Below are positions 60,832 to 64,000 of a DNA stretch of 64,000 nucleotides, one piece after another (the stretch's first letter is position 1; each line of letters starts with the position of its first letter). Source of the stretch: Pseudomonas vanderleydeniana. Lineage in GTDB: Bacteria > Pseudomonadota > Gammaproteobacteria > Pseudomonadales > Pseudomonadaceae. The notes under the pieces are model-generated. The model was not told the origin of the DNA. It was given only the letters and a program-made list of their open reading frames with translations, and ran no database searches. The stretch is from the NCBI RefSeq assembly GCF_014268755.2, contig NZ_CP077093.1:1290001-1354000 (forward strand), in the 5' to 3' direction. Both the position numbers and the translations under genes were made by a program.

Positions 60832-62382
60832 TCACTTGAGCCCCAGGCGCCTGGCGAGCCGGCCGAGGTTCGCCCGGTCCAGGCCCAGTTCCCGTGCCGC
60901 AGCGGCCCAGTTCTGCTGGTGACGTTCCAGGCAGGCACTGATCAGTTGGCGTTGATACTGCTCCGTGGCCTGGCGCAAGTCGAGCCCGCCCTGCAGGCTC
61001 TGCGGGGCGATGGTGGGGGCCTCGGGTGTTTCGCTGGCGGCTGTCGGCAGGTCCAGGTCGGTGGCGTCCAGGCTGAGGATCTTCGGTCGCTCATGACGGT
61101 TGCCCAGGGCCTTCAGGGCACTGCGGCCGATCAGGTGTTCGAGCTCGCGAACGTTGCCCGGCCAGTTGTAGGCCAGCAGCGCGGCCTGGGCATCCGGGCT
61201 CAGGCGCAGGCTGCCCAGGCCCATGCGCGAACGGTTCTGTTCGAGGAAGTAGCCGCTCAGCAGCAGCACGTCACGACCGCGCTCGCGCAGCGGCGGCACC
61301 TGCAGCGGGTAGACGCTCAGGCGGTGATAGAAGTCCGCCCGGTAGCGACCGTTGCGCACTTCCTCGGCCAGGTCGCGGTTGGTCGCCGCGATCAGGCGTA
61401 CGTCCACCTGGTGTTCGCGGTCCGAACCCAGCCGCTGCAACTGGCCGCTTTGCAAGACCCGCAGCAGTTTCGCCTGCACGCTCAACGACAGTTCGCCGAC
61501 CTCATCGAGAAACAGCGTGCCGCCATTGGCCAGCTCGAACTTGCCACGCCGGTCGCCGACCGCCCCGGTGAAGGCGCCCCGGACGTGGCCGAACAGCTCG
61601 CTTTCCACCAGTGTGTCCGGCAGCGCGGCGCAGTTGAGGCTGATGATCGGTTTTTCCGCGCGTGGCGAGGCGGCGTGGATCGCCTGCGCCACCAGTTCCT
61701 TGCCGACTCCGGTTTCACCGGTGATCAGCACCGTCAGGTCGCTGCCGCCGACCAGGTTGATCTCTTCCACCAGGCGCTTGTGGGCCTTGCTCTGGCCGAT
61801 CATCTCGCGCTGTTGCGGACCATTGGCCTGGCGATAGAGCTCGGCACGCTGGTGTTCGTCCTCGGCGCGCAGGGCCAGGCGCTCGATGCGCTCGGCGGCG
61901 CTGACGGTCGCGGCGGCCAGGCTGGCGAATGCCTGCAGGGCATCGAGCTCGATCTGTTCGAAGCGTTCCGGGTCGAGGGCATCGAGGGTCAGCAGGCCCC
62001 AGGGACGTTCGTCGATGAACAGCGGGCAACCCAGGCAGTCGTGCACTTCCAGGTGTTCGGTCAAGCCATCGACCAGGCCGTCGTAAGGGTCCGGCAGCTC
62101 GCTATCGCTGTCAAAGCGCACCGGCCCCTTGGCGTCGAGCAGGATCTGGAAGCGCGGGTGCTCGCTGACCTTGAAGCGCCGGCCCAGGGTGTCCGGGCTC
62201 AAGCCGTCGACCGCCAGCGGGACCAGCGATTCGCCATCCAGGCGAAGCAGGGCGGCGGCGTCGCAGGGCAGCAGGGCTCGCATCGCGTCGAGCAGGCGAC
62301 GATAACGTTCGCTTTCGGGCAGTTCCCGGGAAAGGTCCGCCACCAGCGGCAAGAGGGCGGTCAGCAGGGGCTTTGCAGTCAT
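60832..62382 (-). CDS. norR: NO-responsive sigma54 activator NorR (FhpR type)
   Basis: 516 residues. N-terminal GAF domain (about 1-170), the NO-sensing non-haem iron domain in NorR; AAA+ domain with Walker A GETGVGKELVAQAIH, the sigma54-contact loop GAFTGAVGDRRGKFE and Walker B GGTLFLDEVGEL; C-terminal HTH (WAAAARELGLDRANLGRLARRLG). Divergent from hmp, as fhpR and fhp are in P. aeruginosa. The first NorR box overlaps its own start codon. Confidence 0.95.
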   Translation of the reverse strand: MTAKPLLTALLPLVADLSRELPESERYRRLLDAMRALLPCDAAALLRLDGESLVPLAVDGLSPDTLGRRFKVSEHPRFQILLDAKGPVRFDSDSELPDPYDGLVDGLTEHLEVHDCLGCPLFIDERPWGLLTLDALDPERFEQIELDALQAFASLAAATVSAAERIERLALRAEDEHQRAELYRQANGPQQREMIGQSKAHKRLVEEINLVGGSDLTVLITGETGVGKELVAQAIHAASPRAEKPIISLNCAALPDTLVESELFGHVRGAFTGAVGDRRGKFELANGGTLFLDEVGELSLSVQAKLLRVLQSGQLQRLGSDREHQVDVRLIAATNRDLAEEVRNGRYRADFYHRLSVYPLQVPPLRERGRDVLLLSGYFLEQNRSRMGLGSLRLSPDAQAALLAYNWPGNVRELEHLIGRSALKALGNRHERPKILSLDATDLDLPTAASETPEAPTIAPQSLQGGLDLRQATEQYQRQLISACLERHQQNWAAAARELGLDRANLGRLARRLGLK

Positions 62383-62434
62383 ATTGACTCCTGTGGTGTC
62401 AGGCTGACTATAAGGTCTGCGTGGTCATTATGAC
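62378..62434. promoter_or_regulatory. Three NorR enhancer sites
   Basis: GTCATATTGAC (62378-62388), GTCAGGCTGAC (62398-62408) and GTCATTATGAC (62424-62434). Each fits GTCA-N3-TGAC, within the GT-N7-AC rule for NorR. E. coli norVW has three such sites as well. Confidence 0.8.
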
Positions 62435-62474
62435 TATTATTATTTTAACTGTTTGATTTTTAAGGTTTTTATTC

Positions 62475-62491
62475 TTGGCATGAAGTGTGAT
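62475..62491 (+). promoter_or_regulatory. Candidate sigma54 promoter of hmp
   Basis: TTGGCATGAAGTGTGAT resembles TTGGCAC-N5-TTGCT: the -24 GG is intact, the -12 GC reads GA. It lies about 40 bases after the third NorR box and 47 before hmp, the right place for a NorR-driven promoter, but the -12 is imperfect. Confidence 0.5.
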
Positions 62492-62504
62492 TGACCCAGG
62501 TCAA
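62491..62504. promoter_or_regulatory. FNR/ANR/DNR-type box before hmp
   Basis: TTGAC - CCAG - GTCAA, a perfect palindrome of the TTGAT-N4-ATCAA type. It overlaps the predicted transcript start, so it could repress or could serve a second promoter under low oxygen or NO. Confidence 0.6.
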
Positions 62505-62537
62505 TTCAGGTACATCCTCATATCCAGGAGTTGACCC

Positions 62538-63719
62538 ATGCTGAGCGCCCAAGACCGTGCCATCGTCAAATCGACCGTGCCCCTGCTGGAAAGCGGTGGT
62601 GAGGCACTGACCACCCATTTCTACCGGATGATGCTGTCCGAGTACCCGCAGGTGCGCCCGCTGTTCAACCAGGCCCACCAGGCCAGCGGCGACCAGCCCC
62701 GTGCCCTGGCCAACGGTGTGCTGATGTATGCCCGGCACATCGACCAGCTCGACCAGTTGGGCGACCTGGTGGCGAAGATCATCAACAAGCATGTTGCACT
62801 GCAGATCCTTCCCGAGCATTACCCGATTGTCGGCGCCTGCCTGCTGCGGGCCATCCGTGAAGTGCTCGGCGAGGAAATCGCCACGCCCGAGGTGCTTGCG
62901 GCCTGGGGCGCTGCCTATAACCAGTTGGCCGACATCCTGATCGGTGCCGAGGCCGCGATCTATGACGAGAAGGCTGTCGCACCGGGCGGCTGGCGTGGCA
63001 GCCGTCCGTTCAAGCTGGTGGCCAAGGTCGAGGAGAGTGCGGAAATCACTTCCTTCTATTTCGAGCCGGTCGACGGCCAGGCGATCCTGGCCTTCGAACC
63101 GGGGCAGTACATCGGCATGAAGCTGCTCATCGATGGCGAGGAACTGCGTCGCAACTATTCCCTGTCGGCGCTGGCGAAGGCCGGGCAGTACCGTATCAGC
63201 GTCAAGCGCGAGGCGGGTGGCCGGGTCTCGGGTTACCTGCATGATCAGTTGGCAGTCGGTGCGACCGTTGACCTGTTCCCGCCTGCGGGCGATTTCACCC
63301 TGGTCGCCAGTGACAAGCCGCTGGTGCTGATCAGTGGCGGTGTCGGTATCACCCCGACCCTGCCGATGCTGGAAGCGGCGTTGGCGACCCAGCGGCCGGT
63401 GCATTTCATCCATTGCGCGCGCAATGGTGCGGTGCATGCCTTCCGTGACTGGGTCGACGCCCTGGCCGAACGTCATCCGCAGCTCAAGCGCTTCTACTGC
63501 TACGCCGAGGATGACGGGGTGAGCCCGGCGGCGGACAAGATCGGCCTGCTGAGCCAGGAGCAGTTGGCCCAGTGGTTGCCGGAACAGCGCGACCTGGACG
63601 CCTACTTCCTGGGGCCGAAAGGCTTCATGGGCGCGATCAAGCGCCACCTGAAGGCCCTGGGCGTGCCGGAAAAGCAGAGCCGCTATGAGTTCTTCGGTCC
63701 GGCTGCCGCCCTGGAGTAA
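62538..63719 (+). CDS. hmp: Flavohaemoprotein, nitric oxide dioxygenase Hmp
   Basis: 393 residues in three domains: globin (about 1-140; IVKSTVPLLESGGEALTTHFYRMM, proximal His in IINKHVALQI), FAD-binding (about 150-255; PGQYIGMKLLIDGEELRRNYSLS, the R-x-Y-S FAD motif) and NAD-binding (LISGGVGITPTLPMLEAAL, FLGPKGFMGAIKRHLKALG). Oxidises NO to nitrate with oxygen and NADH. ATG 62538 has CAGGAG upstream. Called fhp in P. aeruginosa. Confidence 0.97.
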   Translation: MLSAQDRAIVKSTVPLLESGGEALTTHFYRMMLSEYPQVRPLFNQAHQASGDQPRALANGVLMYARHIDQLDQLGDLVAKIINKHVALQILPEHYPIVGACLLRAIREVLGEEIATPEVLAAWGAAYNQLADILIGAEAAIYDEKAVAPGGWRGSRPFKLVAKVEESAEITSFYFEPVDGQAILAFEPGQYIGMKLLIDGEELRRNYSLSALAKAGQYRISVKREAGGRVSGYLHDQLAVGATVDLFPPAGDFTLVASDKPLVLISGGVGITPTLPMLEAALATQRPVHFIHCARNGAVHAFRDWVDALAERHPQLKRFYCYAEDDGVSPAADKIGLLSQEQLAQWLPEQRDLDAYFLGPKGFMGAIKRHLKALGVPEKQSRYEFFGPAAALE

Positions 63720-63754
63720 GGCAGTTCCCACCGTTGTTTCGTAGCTTTCCCGAC

Positions 63755-63790
63755 AAGCCCCGTGCAGCCCGGCTGCCACGGGGCTTTTTC
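63755..63790 (+). terminator. Intrinsic terminator after hmp
   Basis: AAGCCCCGTG pairs with CACGGGGCTT, followed by TTTTTC. Confidence 0.9.
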
Positions 63791-63946
63791 ATGTCGGCAA
63801 AATCCCTCCGTGGTTAATCCGCCTTTAATCGACTTCGCGTTAATTCGCCGGAGTTGATCGGCGCATCTGCCGTTCTCGGCTGTTCGATACGCTCAAAGGT
63901 CATCTCCTGCGTGTAGACTGGCGAACCAGGGATCGACCACGCCCGG

Positions 63947-64000
63947 ATGGCGCCCCGTGCGCCGGACGAAGGCAACCTCGGCCTGTTGCAGCTGCCGCCA
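63947..64000 (+). CDS. Possible start of a new gene, cut by the window edge
   Basis: ATG 63947 opens MAPRAPDEGNLGLLQLPP to the edge. Too short to name. No strong ribosome site. The 63791-63946 stretch before it shows no other gene. Confidence 0.25.
   Translation, partial: MAPRAPDEGNLGLLQLPP

Overview
The window is chromosomal DNA from a fluorescent-type Pseudomonas. This is inferred from gene content and order, high GC with C/G-ending codons, and Pseudomonas-style intergenic repeats: rplM-rpsI-petABC-sspAB, an rnpB gene just upstream of the mra/dcw cluster, a mini TrpRS extension, OprD-type porin, Aer, and a NorR/FhpR-hmp pair. The species cannot be fixed from the sequence alone. Both ends cut genes: a hybrid kinase on the left has lost its N-terminus, and a possible new gene just starts at the right edge.

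Layout. 1-11.2 kb is mixed housekeeping: hybrid sensor kinase, a glyoxalase-type MBL hydrolase, an OmpA-like lipoprotein, zapG (yhcB), an alpha/beta hydrolase, trpS, zapE, a GlxA-type regulator, a frameshifted acyl-CoA dehydrogenase, two Pseudomonas intergenic repeats and an aldo/keto reductase. 11.4-16.4 kb is the conserved block rplM-rpsI, petABC (cytochrome bc1), sspA-sspB, with a long rod-like RNA hairpin in front of sspA. 16.4-21.1 kb holds the lpoA-yraN-diaA-dolP operon on the minus strand, divergent from rsmI. rnpB (RNase P RNA) follows.

21.8-39.7 kb is a complete dcw cluster of 16 genes, all on the plus strand and mostly overlapping: mraZ, rsmH, ftsL, ftsI, murE, murF, mraY, murD, ftsW, murG, murC, ddlB, ftsQ, ftsA, ftsZ, lpxC. 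It makes the cytoplasmic and lipid-linked peptidoglycan precursors, the septal transpeptidase and glycosyltransferase, the Z ring and the first committed step of lipid A. A sigma70-type promoter with three 10-bp-spaced AAGTGG repeats (probable MraZ operator) precedes it.

39.7-64 kb is more accessory: a membrane diguanylate cyclase, an OprD porin, a small secreted protein, a minus-strand efflux operon (adaptor, a single RND pump, response regulator, sensor kinase), a chaperone-usher fimbrial cluster (mini-pilin, pilin, chaperone, usher, second chaperone, adhesin) in a locally AT-rich setting, the aerotaxis receptor aer with an ANR-type box, a cysteine-cluster protein, a small periplasmic protein, a GNAT enzyme, cheV, and the divergent norR/hmp pair for nitric oxide detoxification. 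The norR-hmp intergenic region carries three GTCA-N3-TGAC sites, a -24/-12-like element and an FNR/ANR-type palindrome.

Most promising second looks: the structured sspA leader, the dense NO/oxygen control region of hmp, the mini-pilin and two-chaperone fimbrial locus, the self-contained RND operon with a palindromic operator, and the frameshift in the acyl-CoA dehydrogenase.
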